From Fremontodendron californicum (lineage: Eukaryota; Streptophyta; Magnoliopsida; Malvales; Malvaceae), in the NCBI GenBank assembly GCA_030761205.1, contig JAULJL010000018.1:14280501-14344500 (forward strand): a DNA stretch of 64,000 nt. Direction: 5' to 3'. Shown here one piece after another: positions 40,951 through 53,398 of the stretch. The notes under the pieces were generated by a model. The model was given only the letters and a program-made list of their open reading frames with translations. It did no database searches and was not told the origin of the DNA. The position numbers and the translations under genes are program-made. Within the stretch, counting starts at the first letter, position 1. Every line of letters starts with the position of its first letter.

Positions 40951-41072
40951 TGTTATAGTCGTTTGTGATGTTGGATAGAAACATCTAGGTGATATTAGTT
41001 AATATGATTTGTAAGTATTTTCCATAGACTTTATTAATTCTACGTTTGCTTACTGGGTCCTTATGACTCACT
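40951..41072 (+). repeat. Chromovirus 3' LTR, continuation up to element B
   Basis: Unique LTR sequence after the array. It is cut at 41072 by element B; the last five bases tcact (41068-41072) should reappear after the B 3' LTR beyond the window. Confidence 0.65.
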
Positions 41073-44000
41073 TGTAGACACCTAATTTTGTCCGAACCAC
41101 TAAAACAGGTATGTTTTCTTCCTAAATTGATGTTTTCGAGTGTAAGAAGACTTTTTTTCATCCTGCAGGTTGTACTCTGAGACTTAGTTTAAGAGGGCGA
41201 GCATAAAAAGTCAAACTCGAAAAAAGTCAACCACGAAAAAAAGTCAACCCCAAAAAGTCAACTATTAAAAAGTCAACCAACTTTCAAAATCAAGATTTTC
41301 AAAAAGGTCAACCCTAAAAAGAATTTTGATAATCCGAGGTCTACATTGAAAGATATTGAGTTCGGAAGTTGGGATTTGGAGATTCAGTAGAAAGAAAACC
41401 CTAATCCGAGAAATTTGGGGAAAAGTGCTTAAACGATCAAATTGGTCGAAATTGAAGATTCCAAATGAAAGATAAGCACTGAATACGGGTAATGGAGAAG
41501 CCACTTGCAAGAAAAATCGAAAGAAAAGTCAATCCGGGGGAAAACCAAGAATTAGGGTTTTCGGTGGATTTCGGTGAAATCGGGCAGAATTACAGAAATG
41601 GTCCGAATTGGTAAGACCAAATCCCCCAATGGATGAGGAATGATTAAAAAGGGATAGCCCAAGGCTCATCTTGAAGAAAATCTAAAAATCGGACTTGTTT
41701 TGAGCAAAATCAGGTTTCGGAGGCAAAAGGGCAAAATTGGAAAATTTGGGAAAAATAGCAAATGGACTCCGAAAATTCTGAAAATTTTCAAATCTCATTT
41801 TTATATCATTTTAAAGATATTGGTAAAATAAAATCTTGACTCGGAGTTCGTTTGCAAAATGGCCAAATCCCGGGTCTCTTATAAAGTAATTCCAAAAGGA
41901 AAATCCCGAAAAAATAGCAAATGGACTCCAAATCTTTTGAAATTTTGCAAATATCATTTTTAAATTATTTGAAAGAGATTGGCGAAAGAAAATCTTGATT
42001 CGGAGTTCGTTTGCAAAATGGCCAAATACCGAGCCTCCTATGCAATAATTCAAGAAGATAAATCCCGAAAAAATAGCAAATGGACTCCAAAAATTATAAA
42101 ATTTTGCAAATCTCATTTTCAAATTATTTGGAAGATATTGGCAAAAGAAAATCTTGATTCAGAGTTCGTTTGTAAAATAGCCAAATCCCGAGCTCCTATA
42201 CAGTAATTCAAGCCGATAAATCCCAAAAAATACCAAATGAGCTCCAAAAATTATGAAAACTTCCAGATCACACATTTAAATTATTTTGAAGATATTGGTA
42301 AAGAAAAATCTTGATTTGGAGCTCGTTTAAAAAATGGTAAAATGTAGGGGTATAAAAGGGCATTTTTGGAAAAAAATTCCAAATAAATAGCAAACGGACT
42401 CGGACAATTTTGAAAACTTCCAGAACTCAATGTTTTATTATTTTGGAATTATTAAAAAATAAAATTTGAATTTGGAGTCCGTTTGATATTTATTTGCATC
42501 CGGGGGGCAAAACGGTCATTTCACCCAAGCAACCGAAAATGGCTTCTTTGGGCCTTTCAAAAAATCAAACTTGGGCTGGAAAAGAGAATTTCTGGCCTTC
42601 CAAGCCCCAAAGGAAAGAGGGAGCTTATGATTTTTCAATCAAATGGCCAAGAATTAAAAGTTAGTTAGAGATTCTCTTTGATCAAGCCATGGTGATTAAG
42701 CCACATAGGCCAAGAGAGAGTGTCAACATTATTCTTGAATAGCTGTAATTTTTGACAGCTGCCATGCTAATCTAAGGGTGGTAATTTCATGATTTTTCAC
42801 CTTGAATTATTAGCCATTTGATGGAAATTAGTTAGAACAAAAATGACAACATCCTTGCATGATTTAAGGGGGGGTTCGGCCAGCCTTAGGGGAGGTTCAG
42901 AATTTTTATTTTCACACTTTATTTTTGTTGAGTTCTCTTGATTTTTACTTGGTTTTTCTCTTTGGTTGAAGGCAAAAAGAAAAAGTTTAGAAAAGAAAGG
43001 AAAGTTTGAAGAGATAAAGCTTGAAATATAGCTTCTTAAGGTTGCTCTTGAGCACCAACTCTTGCACTTTCTTGATTTTCCATTCTTGTTTTACTATTTT
43101 GATTACTATTTGGTGAGTTTCCTTTTTAAATAAATTTTTTTTATTGTTCTTCTTAAGTTCTTCCTTCATCTCTTTCTTAAATATATTTTTTACAATTTTT
43201 TTTTTTTACAATATACTCACCATGGCCGAATGGCCTACATTCTTTATTTAAGTTGCCGTTTTGTTTTATTTTATCATATTGTTTATGTTATTTTCTTTGA
43301 TCTTGGTGTTTTAAATGTTATTTTACTTCATATAGTTGAGTTATGTTTTAATTTGGTTGCTTTTTTTTGTTGCCATTTATGATTTAAATATCATGTTCTT
43401 GCATTTTTAATTTTCTGTTTTCATGATGTTTAAATTTGAGCATGTTTTAGATTTAGTATATCAAGTGTTTGTGAAAATGCTTGTGTGGTTTTTGCATGAT
43501 TTGAGTTTTATATTTTAGTTGAGCATGTTAGTATATTAAGTGTTTGTGAAAATGCCATGCTTGTTGGAGCTTGAGGCCATTCGGCTACTCCATGTGTTTT
43601 GCATTGTGTGTTGCATTTTTGCCATGTTAGTTGGTAGGTTTTTGCATTTGCATGACATTTGATTTAGTTTTGCATGCTAGTATACCAAGTGTTTGTGAAA
43701 ATGCCATGTTTGCTAGTCACATAGGCCATTCGGCCACTCCTTGAATTTTTGCATTATATGTGCATTCTTGCCATGTTAGTTCATAGGTTAGCATTTGCAT
43801 GATATTTTTTGAGTTCTTGGTTTAAGCATGCTTTGTGTTTGTGAAAATGCCATGCATATTTTAGTTATTAAGTTTGGTTTATTTGTCATGCATGTTCATG
43901 CATTTTAGGTCTAGGTTGCATTAAATGCCATGCAAGTTCATTTAGGTCTAAGTCACTATATTGATGCCATGCATTTTTTCATGACATTTAGGTTTAAACT

Positions 44001-46357
44001 CATGCATTTCATGCACTATGTTTGCTGTATTTTTTCATGCATTTCATGTTTATGCCACTTGAATAATGACTTGAGCCAATTAATGGTTCAAAGTCATGCT
44101 CTCTTGAGCACACTTGTGGAAAATTAAGTTTTGTCAAATTGATTATTCTACCTTTGTGATTTTTTTTTACTTAGCCAATTTTTATCTAACTTTCAAAAAG
44201 TCCTAGCTACTGTTTGTGAGTCATTTTATGAGACTTAAATGTTTTTACTTTGATTTTTAAATGATTTTATCAAAGGAAAAAAATGTATTTTGGCAAAACA
44301 GTTTTTTCACCCAGTACTCGTACTTTCTCGATTTTTCTGGGCATTCATCTTTAATCAGAAAATTAAGCTGATTTTTTCCCATGTAGTTTTACATGTCCTG
44401 AGTCTCAAATAATTTTTTTTAGAATTGTTTGAAATTTTAAAAATAGCATAAAAAATTGTGGCTTAAAACTGGACAGTTGAGTCAGAATTGAATTTAAAGA
44501 AAAATCATATTTCTGTTTTGGTTAAGTTACTTAGAGGGGCTGATTAGGAAGGTTAGCTACTGAATTAGGGTAATTTCTAAGCCTTTTTAAACTCTAAAAA
44601 TAATTTTTTAAGTCTCGGGTTAAGGGTGGTCAAGTTCGGATTTTTAAACTTAGGAAATAGAGCCATTTTAAAAAATTAGCCCAGTTTTTATTTTAAATTC
44701 AAGCTTTTCAAAATTGTTTTCAAACAATCACAAAGTGTTTTGGTTTTAGAATATTTAATTTGACATATTTTCCTAAGGTAGCTGGATATCTTTTTTAGAT
44801 ATACGGATTTCCTTAATTAAAGGAAAAAATACATTTTCATGCATTGCATTTTCCATATTCATGCATTTTATATAATATGTGATTTTTGCTATGATAATTT
44901 CTGTGATATTGTTATGATTTTGATTTATGTTATATTGTTTCATATATGATTTGGAATATTTCATGATATCCTATGCTTTTTATTTAATTATTTTGTTTTT
45001 GTTATATTATTTAGCATATACTATGTTCATGCATTATTATTTTCATTTTTATTTCCATGCATATTATATGATAGTGTTATTTTGTATTCCATGTCATTTA
45101 AATTATATGCCTTATCATCCATATTTTCCATGTCATTTAAATTATGTGATTTCATATAGAATATATTATGTTACCTAGGTTATTTTATTTCATATAGAAT
45201 ATATTATGTCACCTAGGTCATTTCATTTCATTTAGAATATATCATATGATTTAGGATATTATATTTCGTATAGAATATATTATGTTACCTAGGTCATTTC
45301 ATTTCATTTAGAATATGTCATATAACTTAGGACATTTCATTTAGAATATATTAAGGCATTTAAATAATATCATATCATTTAGGAAGCATTATATTATTTA
45401 GATTTTGCTATGTCATTTTATTTATGTCATGCATATACATATTCATATTTTTTAAAATGTTTTCAAAAGGATAATGATTTTTTTTTCAATAAAAATAAAG
45501 ATATTCTCGAGTTAAAATAATTCATGAGTTCTCTACCGGGTTTGCTGGAGGGAATATCATCAATTATTATTAATAAAGGAATATCTTTCTTTGAAAAAAG
45601 AGAATGATTCGGAAAGTTTTTAAAAACTAATAAAAATTTCTATATTTTGCCACGTTTGTTGGGGAATATAGGAAAATTTTGAATTTATAAATTCCGAATC
45701 ATTTTCAATTAAAAAATGGAATTATTTTTCTTTAAATTGGGAATTAACTTGAAATACTAAATTTAAAACCAACTTTACATCGAGATTTGAGATAACACAC
45801 GATTAATAAGGTATCGTTTTATACGGGCGTTGTGGGGGTGCTAATCCTTCCCCGCACGTAACCGTGTCCCGAACCCGTTTTTTAAATTTATAAATTCCGA
45901 ATCATTTTCAATTAAAAAATGGAATTATTTTTCTTTAAATTGGGAATTTACTTGAAATACTAAATTTAAAACCATCTTTACACCGAGATTTGAGATAACA
46001 CACGATTAATAAGGTATCGTTTTATACGGGTGTTGTGGGGGTGCTAATCCTTCCACGCACGTAACCGAGTCCCGAACCAATTTTTTTATTTCACTGGTTT
46101 AAAACGCAGACTTGAAATTGGTTTTAAAAATGTTTTAATTAATTTTTAAAATATTTTATAAAACCGGTTTTAATAGGTGGCCTATCACACCTTGCTAAAA
46201 AAGATTGGTGGCGACTCCATATCTTTTTCAAGGTCATTTTCAAAACCTTAATTTTTCTAGAGGAATCAAGTCGACTTTTCCTCGATTATTTTTAAATGTC
46301 ATGCTTAACGAATAATAAAGTCTTGCGATGAGACTCGTTGTTTTTTATGTTGCGACA
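41073..46357 (+). repeat. Element B 5' LTR (about 5.3 kb)
   Basis: TGTAGACACC to TTGCGACA. It contains the roughly 158-bp array (about 41755-42390), the GTGTTTGTGAAAATGCC repeats (about 43455-43860), the TTTAGAATATATTATG array (about 45130-45370) and a 213-bp tandem duplication near the end (45682-46080). No gene seen. The phrase GGGGGTGCTAATCCTTCC near the end is typical of Ogre/Tat U5 regions. Confidence 0.92.
45682..46080 (+). repeat. 213-bp tandem duplication near the LTR end
   Basis: Units start at 45682 and 45895 (AATTTATAAATTCCG) and end near CCCGAACC. They differ at a few positions. This part is missing from A and lies beyond the window in the 3' LTR, so it cannot be compared here. 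Confidence 0.85.
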
Positions 46358-46360
46358 GCT

Positions 46361-46377
46361 TGGCGACTCCACTGGGG
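46361..46377 (+). other. Element B primer binding site
   Basis: TGGCGACTCCACTGGGG, three bases after the LTR. Complementary to a tRNA 3' end with CCA; this form is usual in Ogre/Tat elements and usually assigned to tRNA-Arg. The tRNA identity is from memory. Confidence 0.75.
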
Positions 46378-47324
46378 ACTTTTTTAAAGAGTCAGGCCTA
46401 GAATTAGTCGTGTGTTATTTAAGTCTCGGTTTTGTTGGTTTAATTGGTATTTAATTTTAAGTCCCATATTTTTAAAATAAAAGAGAATTTTGAAAATAAA
46501 AAAAAAGTTTTAAATATGTCCATCATCATGTGCATTCATATTATTATTTGTTCTCTGGTTATTTTGTTGCATATATTTATATGTTTGCTTGACTGATGCT
46601 TTACATTGTTTGATTTTAGTGGGGTATTTAGAATAAGGGTTGTAGAATAGGTGGTGACAGGTTTGTTTTGTTCCTCTGCACACACAATATTTGCATTTGC
46701 ATAACATGAATCCTCTACCCGAATTCCGTCCTTTTAAGTGGGAGTAAAGTAACTACGCCTTCGTGATTGATCCTCCGTATGGGCTAGTGAAACACTTCCG
46801 GAGTATAAAGTACCTAATGCCTTCGTGATAATCCTCCGTACGGGCATAGGAAAATATACTCTAACGAATTGAACCCGTTTTTATCGGGGTGCCTTACTAG
46901 CCTTCACCGGCGACAGTGAGGAACAATTCGGGGCCTTAGAACCAATTCACCTTCATATAGTGAACCTAGGCGAAGCCATGCCGGATTTCTGTTAGATACT
47001 CGAAGTTTAAGAACACATGGAGGAACATTTCCAACCTTTTACCATTTTCTATATGTTAGATACAAATTGGGTGATGATGAACAAACATCATATCGGTCGC
47101 ATTTTTTTATTATTATCTTGTTCCAGAGGCGTCGTAATGCCGAAGCTTTGTTTAAATTTTTGAAACATTTTTTTAAAGCATGTTGCTATTTATGTTATAT
47201 TTGTGAATTCATTTCTTTTCTAATCTATTTCTTTCTGTTTTCTTTTCTTTGGCATACATCATAGACATCATCATACACTTGAAGTTTATTGGCCTCGGGA
47301 TAGCTATCAACCCAAAGGACTTTC
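46378..47324 (+). other. Element B leader upstream of ORF1
   Basis: No gene. It includes the decayed CCTTCGTGAT repeats (about 46755-46850) that are clear 62-bp units in A, and a T-rich tract. Sequence after 46421 is homologous to A from 17605. Confidence 0.65.
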
Positions 47325-49008
47325 ATGGAGTGTCAAGTTATTTCAGTGATAGAAGAACATGCAGTAATCAGGGCACAATCGGAAAAAGATCAGAGGGAGA
47401 ATGGTGATGGCCTCAAGAAAGATTATGTGTCAGTATTGCCGGAAAGGGTAAAAGTGGATCCTAGATAGAATAATCTCTGAGGGTTAGGTGACATTTGGAA
47501 TCAGTGGAATGTATCAGAGAAAGAAGCCTCACTCAGAAATATGGAGACATAGCACTCTTAATTCCGATTCAGGTCAATAGTGGGTTGATTCAGGCTATGG
47601 TACGGTTTTGGAATCCTGCTTATAGATGTTTCACTTTTAATAAGAAGGATATGACACCACTGATCGAAGAATATTCGACACTGTTATGTATTGAATCTCC
47701 TAATCCTGATCGGGTATATTTGAAGGAAATGAAACCTTCAGGTTTGAAGAAAAAAGTGGCTAGGATCACAGGAATGGATACAACATGGGTTGAGAGTCAT
47801 GTGGACACAAAGCAGAAAAATAGGTGCATTCCGTGGAAAACTCTTCGACAGTTGATATTGGGTTGTTTCGACAAAGTAAAAGCCAGGGACATCTTCGCTC
47901 TAGCCATCTACGGGTTAATCATATTCCCAAAGATATTGGGTCATGTGGATATAGCTGTGTTTGATTTGTTTGAAAAATTGGAACAGAAGATCAACCCATC
48001 TCTGGCCATCATAGCTGAAACTATCCGATCCTTGAATTTTTGTAAAAGAGCAGGACATGGGAGAATTAAGGGGTGTGTACAACTCCTTTATATTTGGATT
48101 CAAAGTCACTTTTGGAAGATAGAAAATGTTTCCTTCAAATCGTACATGAAGACTTTAGTTCCGATTAGGGAATTCCTTCAGAATGATTGGCCTAAAGAAG
48201 GGAATGAAGAGAAATGGGTCAACATGTTCCGGAATCTAAAAGGGGAGATGGTGACTTGGAGAGCTCCATGGATGGTTCCTATACCGATTATGTACAAATG
48301 TGGGGACAACCCGGGAGTTCCACTACTCAGAATTTGTTGGTGCAAAGACAGGTTGAGTCTCGGCAATTCACACCCGTGACTCATAATCTAGGATCATCAG
48401 AGTTCACTTATGGGGAAGACGGATATTCTGGAAAAGTGTGGGCAGTGATTGAAGCATGGAAGAAAACCCATCGGTTAAAAGTGGCCAGATATGCCGACAC
48501 CGTTACACCTGATTACCTGGTATGGAGGGAATTAAGGGTTAATGATAGACTGTTGACATCAGATGGGAGGAGGTCCAGTTCATGAATCTGCCATCGAGGG
48601 AAATGCCATCAGAGATAGAAATCGCAAGGGCGGAATTTGAAAAAGAAAAGGCCCAGATGAGCAAGGAGATTGCCCGACTGCAAGAAGAGCTTGAGGACAT
48701 GAAAAATAGAGAATCAGCTCGAGAAAAAGAAAAGGAACAGATCAAGAGAGAAAGGGACACCGTTATGGGCGATCTTCGGGAATTACATTTGGAGAACAAG
48801 AGGTATCGCTTCGAGCTCAGATTTGAGGGGACTATCAAGACTTCCGGGGAGTGGGAACATGAGGTCAACAACCTCAAGAAGGAGAATAACTACTAGAAGG
48901 AGAAAGCAAAACACGAGGAAGCCCGAGCAAATAAACTGGAGAAACAAGCTAGGGAAAGCTTACACGGCGATGCTTATGTTGACACGTCAAAGGGTCGTAA
49001 ACAAGTAG
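47325..49008 (+). pseudogene. Element B ORF1 (Ogre-type protein upstream of gag), broken
   Basis: Same protein as 18585-20286. The longest open part is 47495-48379, containing MVRFWNPAYRCFTFNKKDMTP, IEEYSTLL, FALAIYGLIIFPKILGHVDIA and WRAPWMVPIPIMYKCGD. Then come a YGEDGYSGKV segment and a charged coiled coil (about 48610-48800). Stops occur near 47465 and frame changes near 47525, 48330 and 48570. The N-terminal globular part resembles plant-mobile-domain-type proteins; its role in Ogre is unknown. Confidence 0.72.
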
Positions 49009-49544
49009 GGATCAGATGGAAGAGCAAGGCAATCAAAAGAGGACAGTGAAGAAGGTCCAGAATCCGAGGGAGTTACCAGTGTTTTGTAATAGTTTTTAGG
49101 AGAGATAGGTTATCATGTTGTCTAAAACAGGGATCTTTTCTTTGATATATTTAGTTCCAGGAAATCAATGAAAGACCGTTTGGTTGGAATTATCCCAGGG
49201 CCAATACTTTAAATGCATTCATTATTCACTAGTTTTTTTTTATATTTTATTTGTTCATAATCGTTCATTTATTTATTCTTTATAAATTGTTCATACACTT
49301 AGTCATTTATTGGTCCATTCATTTATTCATTATAGGTTCATACACTTAGTCATTTACTTAGTTGTTCATTCATTAGCACTGATTCATTCATTCATTCACT
49401 TATTCATTTATTCATTTTTTATATAAAATAAAAATAAGAAATGTGTCAATAATTTCTAATCCATGATTTTTAAAACTAAAGGTACCCACTCAGAAAGAAC
49501 CAGACTTCCAACACCCTTACAATACTCGATCTCAAACAAAGGCC
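49009..49544 (+). other. Element B spacer between ORF1 and gag
   Basis: Noncoding, ATTC/ATTT-rich between about 49215 and 49425, matching 20500-20715 in A. Confidence 0.6.
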
Positions 49545-50560
49545 ATGGAAAATGATCAGCTTGCTAGAATTGAGAGAATGGAAAGAATCCAGAAAGAACT
49601 ACAAGAACAGTTGACTAAGTCTCAAGCGGAGACACGAGAACAGATGACAAAGCTCATGGAGATGATGAGCACTATGATAAAGCAGAAGTGGCCCGGAGAG
49701 AATTCAGTTGTTGGAATGGGGGCAGTGAATCAGGAGGATAGACCAGAAGTGGTACAGAGAAATGGCCAGACATCCCAACCTGTGGGAAATGAAATCCCAA
49801 CTGGGGCAGCATCCTACATCAACATCCAACCCACGGCCGAAGCACAGAATTTTGATCCAAAAAGGGGTAACATCGGAGTTGATCCAATTGAGGTTCAGGT
49901 TCCAGACTTCGAAGAAATGGCAGAGAAGGAAAGGGCCAAAATGACAGAACTGAAGAGGGTCGAAACTGCTGAATCTGAGAAGAAATATAAATCGTTGGAA
50001 GAAAGGCTAAGAGCAGTGGAAGGAGCAGAGTTGTTTGGCAGTCTAGATGCCAAAGAGATGAGCTTGGTACAAGATCTAATAATTCCACCGAAGTTCAAAT
50101 ACCAGACTTTAAACAGTATAATGGGACCACCAACCCATCGGCTCATCTGAGTATGTACTATAGAAGGATGACATGGCATGAGGATAATGAGAAATTGCTT
50201 ATTCATTGCTTCAAGGACAGCTTAACAGGGTTAGCCACCCGATGGTACAATCAACTCAGTCGTACCAAGATTCGTTCATGGATGGATTTGGCCAGGGCTT
50301 TTATGGAGTATTATAAGCACGTTTCTGACATGGCACCGGATAGGCTGTCATTATAGAACATGGAAAAGAGGTCCCATAAGACCTTAAAAGAGTATTCGCA
50401 GAGGTGGAGGGATCTGGCCACACAAGTGCAACCACATTTAACCAACAAAGAAACCACAGTGCTTTTCATTAACACATTGAAAGCACCTTATTATGAAAAA
50501 TTTGGTGGGAAACGCTACCAAAGATTTTGCGGATATGGTAATATCTGGGGAAGTGATTGA
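49545..50560 (+). pseudogene. Element B gag, N-terminal half (broken)
   Basis: Coiled-coil start (MENDQLARIERMERIQKELQ), then the retrotrans_gag core WYNQLSRTKIRSWMDLARAF (about 50250-50310). Frame changes lie near 50100 and 50510, with a TAG at about 50354-50356. The rest of gag continues in the long ORF that follows. Gag would make the particle. Confidence 0.8.
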
Positions 50561-53189
50561 GTCAGCTATTAAGAATGGAAAGATGGAAGGGGGTGAGTCT
50601 GCTACCCTTATACCCTTATACACCTCCTACACCCATGCAGTAAGCTTCAACCAATACCCTTATACACCTCCTACACCATACACACCACCAAGGCCCTATA
50701 CTCTTACCACACCTTATGCGTCTCCGACACCCTACACACCATACCCGGGGTATAATCCTTACTACCCCAATGTCAACCACCTTACCCAAAACCCATTCCC
50801 CTACACCAATATACCACAACAACCATTCCCAACTGGCATATCCCCTCAAATCACCTTTCCTAGAAATACTGTCCCAAACACTCAGGGTCCTGCGCGTAAT
50901 GACCAACGTTCACCAAGGAACAATCAAAAAGCCCAATTTGATCTGATTCCTACCACCTACAGTGAGCTATATCCAAAACTATTGCAGGGTCAACTTGTTG
51001 CACCCGTGTACCTAAAACCTTTGACACCTCCATATCCAAGATGGTACAATGCCAACACCAACTGTGAATACCATGCGGGAATCCAAGGACATTCAATTGA
51101 AGATTGTCTGGCCTTCAAAAAGAAAGTCCAAAGCCTGATTAATGCTGGGGTTGTGAAGTTTGGATCAAAAAATGGGCCAAACGTAGTTGGAAATCCATTG
51201 CCAAATCATGCTGGGAATCAGGTAAATGCAATATTGACCGGAGAGGGCAGAAGATTAAAAAGGGATATTAGGGAGGTTAAGACTCCAATGATGACAGTAT
51301 GGGTTGAAATGGTCAAGGCAGGATTGGTGGAAGGTACGGAAGGTCTGAAAATGGTTGCAAGAAGGGTGCATAATTGGTGCCCGTTCCATAAGGGTGAAGG
51401 CCATGACATACAGAACTGCGGGGACTTTTGGGCTAAAGTCCAAAAGATGATGGATAGTGGGGTAGCCCAATTCTACGAGGAGATAGAAGGGGAAATAGAA
51501 ATCATTGAAAATACAGGTGGCTATGGGATAGGAAGACCCCTAATCATCTACTATGATGAACCAGAGGAAAAAGTTATGCCAGTCATGGAAGAAAATGCGC
51601 CCAAATTAATCATTGATTTACCTGTTTCCTTTCCATACAAGGAAAACAAGGCTACACCATGGAAATATGACTGCAGCATGGTTATGCCCGGGTCTTCAGG
51701 CCAACAGGATATTACATGTGTGGGGCATTTAACCCAAAGCGGGAGGTGTTATGCTTCGGAGGCCGTTGAGCAAGGGGTAGCAGGGAAAGACAGAGGAATT
51801 GATAAAGGGAAGAAGGTCGTCGAGCCAATCCTTATTGAGATGGATTTTCCAAAGGAAACAGAAAGGGGATCAGCCCCGGTTAATAGAATAAAAAAACCAG
51901 TATGTGAGAAGGAAGCTTGTGAGTTCTTGAAATTTTTAAAGCATAGTGAGTATATCGTGGTTGAACAACTGCAACGTCAACCAGCTAGGATCTCAATCTT
52001 ATCCTTGCTTTTAAATTCAGAACCACACAGAAATGCTTTGTTAAGAGTATTAAATCAAGCATACGTGGCTAATAATATATCGGTGGAAAAGCTGGATAGG
52101 TTGGTGGGAAACATCGCAGCAGATGACTACATATTTTTCAGCTATGAGGAGATACCACCCAACGATATTGGATCGACGAAAGCTCTCCATATAACTAACA
52201 CTTGTAAGGGGTACATATTATCGAGGGTCCTCTTGGATAATGGTTCTTCACTAAATGTGATGCCTTTAGCAACCCTATCCAAATTGCCAGTGGATATATC
52301 CTATATGATACCAAGTTGCATGGTGGTCAGGGCTTTTGAAGGAACTAGGAGAGAGCTTATGGGAACCATTGAAGTTCCTCTGGAGATAGGCTCGTGCATT
52401 TATACAGTGAACTTCCAGGTCATGGATATTAATCCATCTTATAATTGCTTGTTGGAAAGGCCATGGATACATTCAGCTGGGGCTGTACCTTCGTCTCTCC
52501 ACCAAAAGCTGAAATTTATGATGGAGGGCCGGTTGATCACGGTATCAGGGGAGGAAGACATAATAGCCTCCGCATCAACTGAATCTCCTTATGTGGAGTC
52601 CAATGAAGATGTCGTGGAGTGTTCTTTCCGGCCTTTGGAATTTGTAAATGCAGTTTTCGTCGCTGAAGGACAGAAAATTCTGAAACCGAGGTTGTCCAAG
52701 AACACAAGGCTAGGGGTAAGAACCACCGTAGGAAAAGGCTGCAGGGTTGGAAAAGGACTTGGAAAATATCTTCAGGGGATGGCTCAAGCCATAGAAGTAA
52801 AAGGAAAGAGAGATTGGTTTGGCCTAGGGTATCTACCGAAAGCCCATGAGAAAAGGAAACAAGTTGAAAGGAACCGACAAACGAGGATGGCCCATCTTAC
52901 GGGTATGGATATTGAGTAGGAGCCTATGACATTCCCATATCCTTCACAGCTTCCACTCAGCCGGTTCTCTGTTCGGAGAAAAGAATTCTGATCATGTGCT
53001 CATAATGATAGAGCAAGCCTTTGAGAGGTTCCAGGTGAATAGGGATGAGCAGATGTATGATGTGGAGGTCTGCGCAACTGATGAAGACAGAATTAATGCT
53101 AGCTGGATGGTGTGACCTTGTCCACCAGGATATAGACTAACCAACTGGAGTGCGACTGAGTTGCCCATAGTCTTTAAGTCTATTCCAAA
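50493..53189 (+). CDS. Element B gag C-terminus, protease and G-patch-like region
   Basis: Open for 808 codons to a TAG at 52917-52919 (Trp in A), after which homology runs on to the splice donor at 53190. In order: gag end, Tyr-Thr-Pro-rich linker (about 50650-50760), Cys/His motifs CEYHAGIQGHSIEDC (about 51064) and CPFHKGEGHDIQNC (about 51379), protease with active site LLDNGSSLNVMP (about 52230) and NPSYNCLLERPWIHSAG (about 52430; the usual Gly of GRPW is Glu here), then a Gly-rich G-patch-like segment GKGCRVGKGLGKYLQG (about 52732). The region aligns with A throughout. Probably inactive because gag is broken upstream. Confidence 0.82.
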
Positions 53190-53398
53190 GTAATACTTTT
53201 TAAAAAAGCAATCTTAATTATCTTTACCCCGAGATATTAAGAGTTTTTTCTGTAATGGGCTTTTTAAACATTTTCATTCAATAAATAACAAGCACAATGC
53301 ATTATCCGTATTGATGTGTCCATATTCTTTCATTTTTGTTACTTATTTTGTTTTCATTATATATTTTCCTATATTGTTTTTTCTCCACTTATTTACAG
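53190..53398 (+). other. Predicted intron between protease and RT, element B
   Basis: GTAATAC at 53190 to TTTACAG at 53398, 209 nt, AT-rich with a pyrimidine-rich end. Splicing joins codon parts in the same register as in element A, so the phase is conserved. Confidence 0.72.

Larger units (their letters stand above)
1..41072 (+). mobile_element. Degenerate Tekay/Del-type chromovirus, host of the nested insertions (four pieces)
   Basis: The pieces 1-2915, 12489-13087, 26489-28749 and 40721-41072 read as one Ty3/gypsy element: gag zinc knuckle, protease, RT, RNase H, integrase, chromodomain, polypurine tract, 3' LTR. The first two pieces join in the middle of the integrase, and the third continues the integrase C-terminus. 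The coding frame from 29 to about 2425 never shifts but carries at least eight nonsense codons, so the copy is old and dead. The 5' LTR and start of gag lie left of the window, and the 3' LTR end lies right of it. The Tekay/Del assignment rests on the protease motif, RT wording and chromodomain, recognised by eye. Confidence 0.88.
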
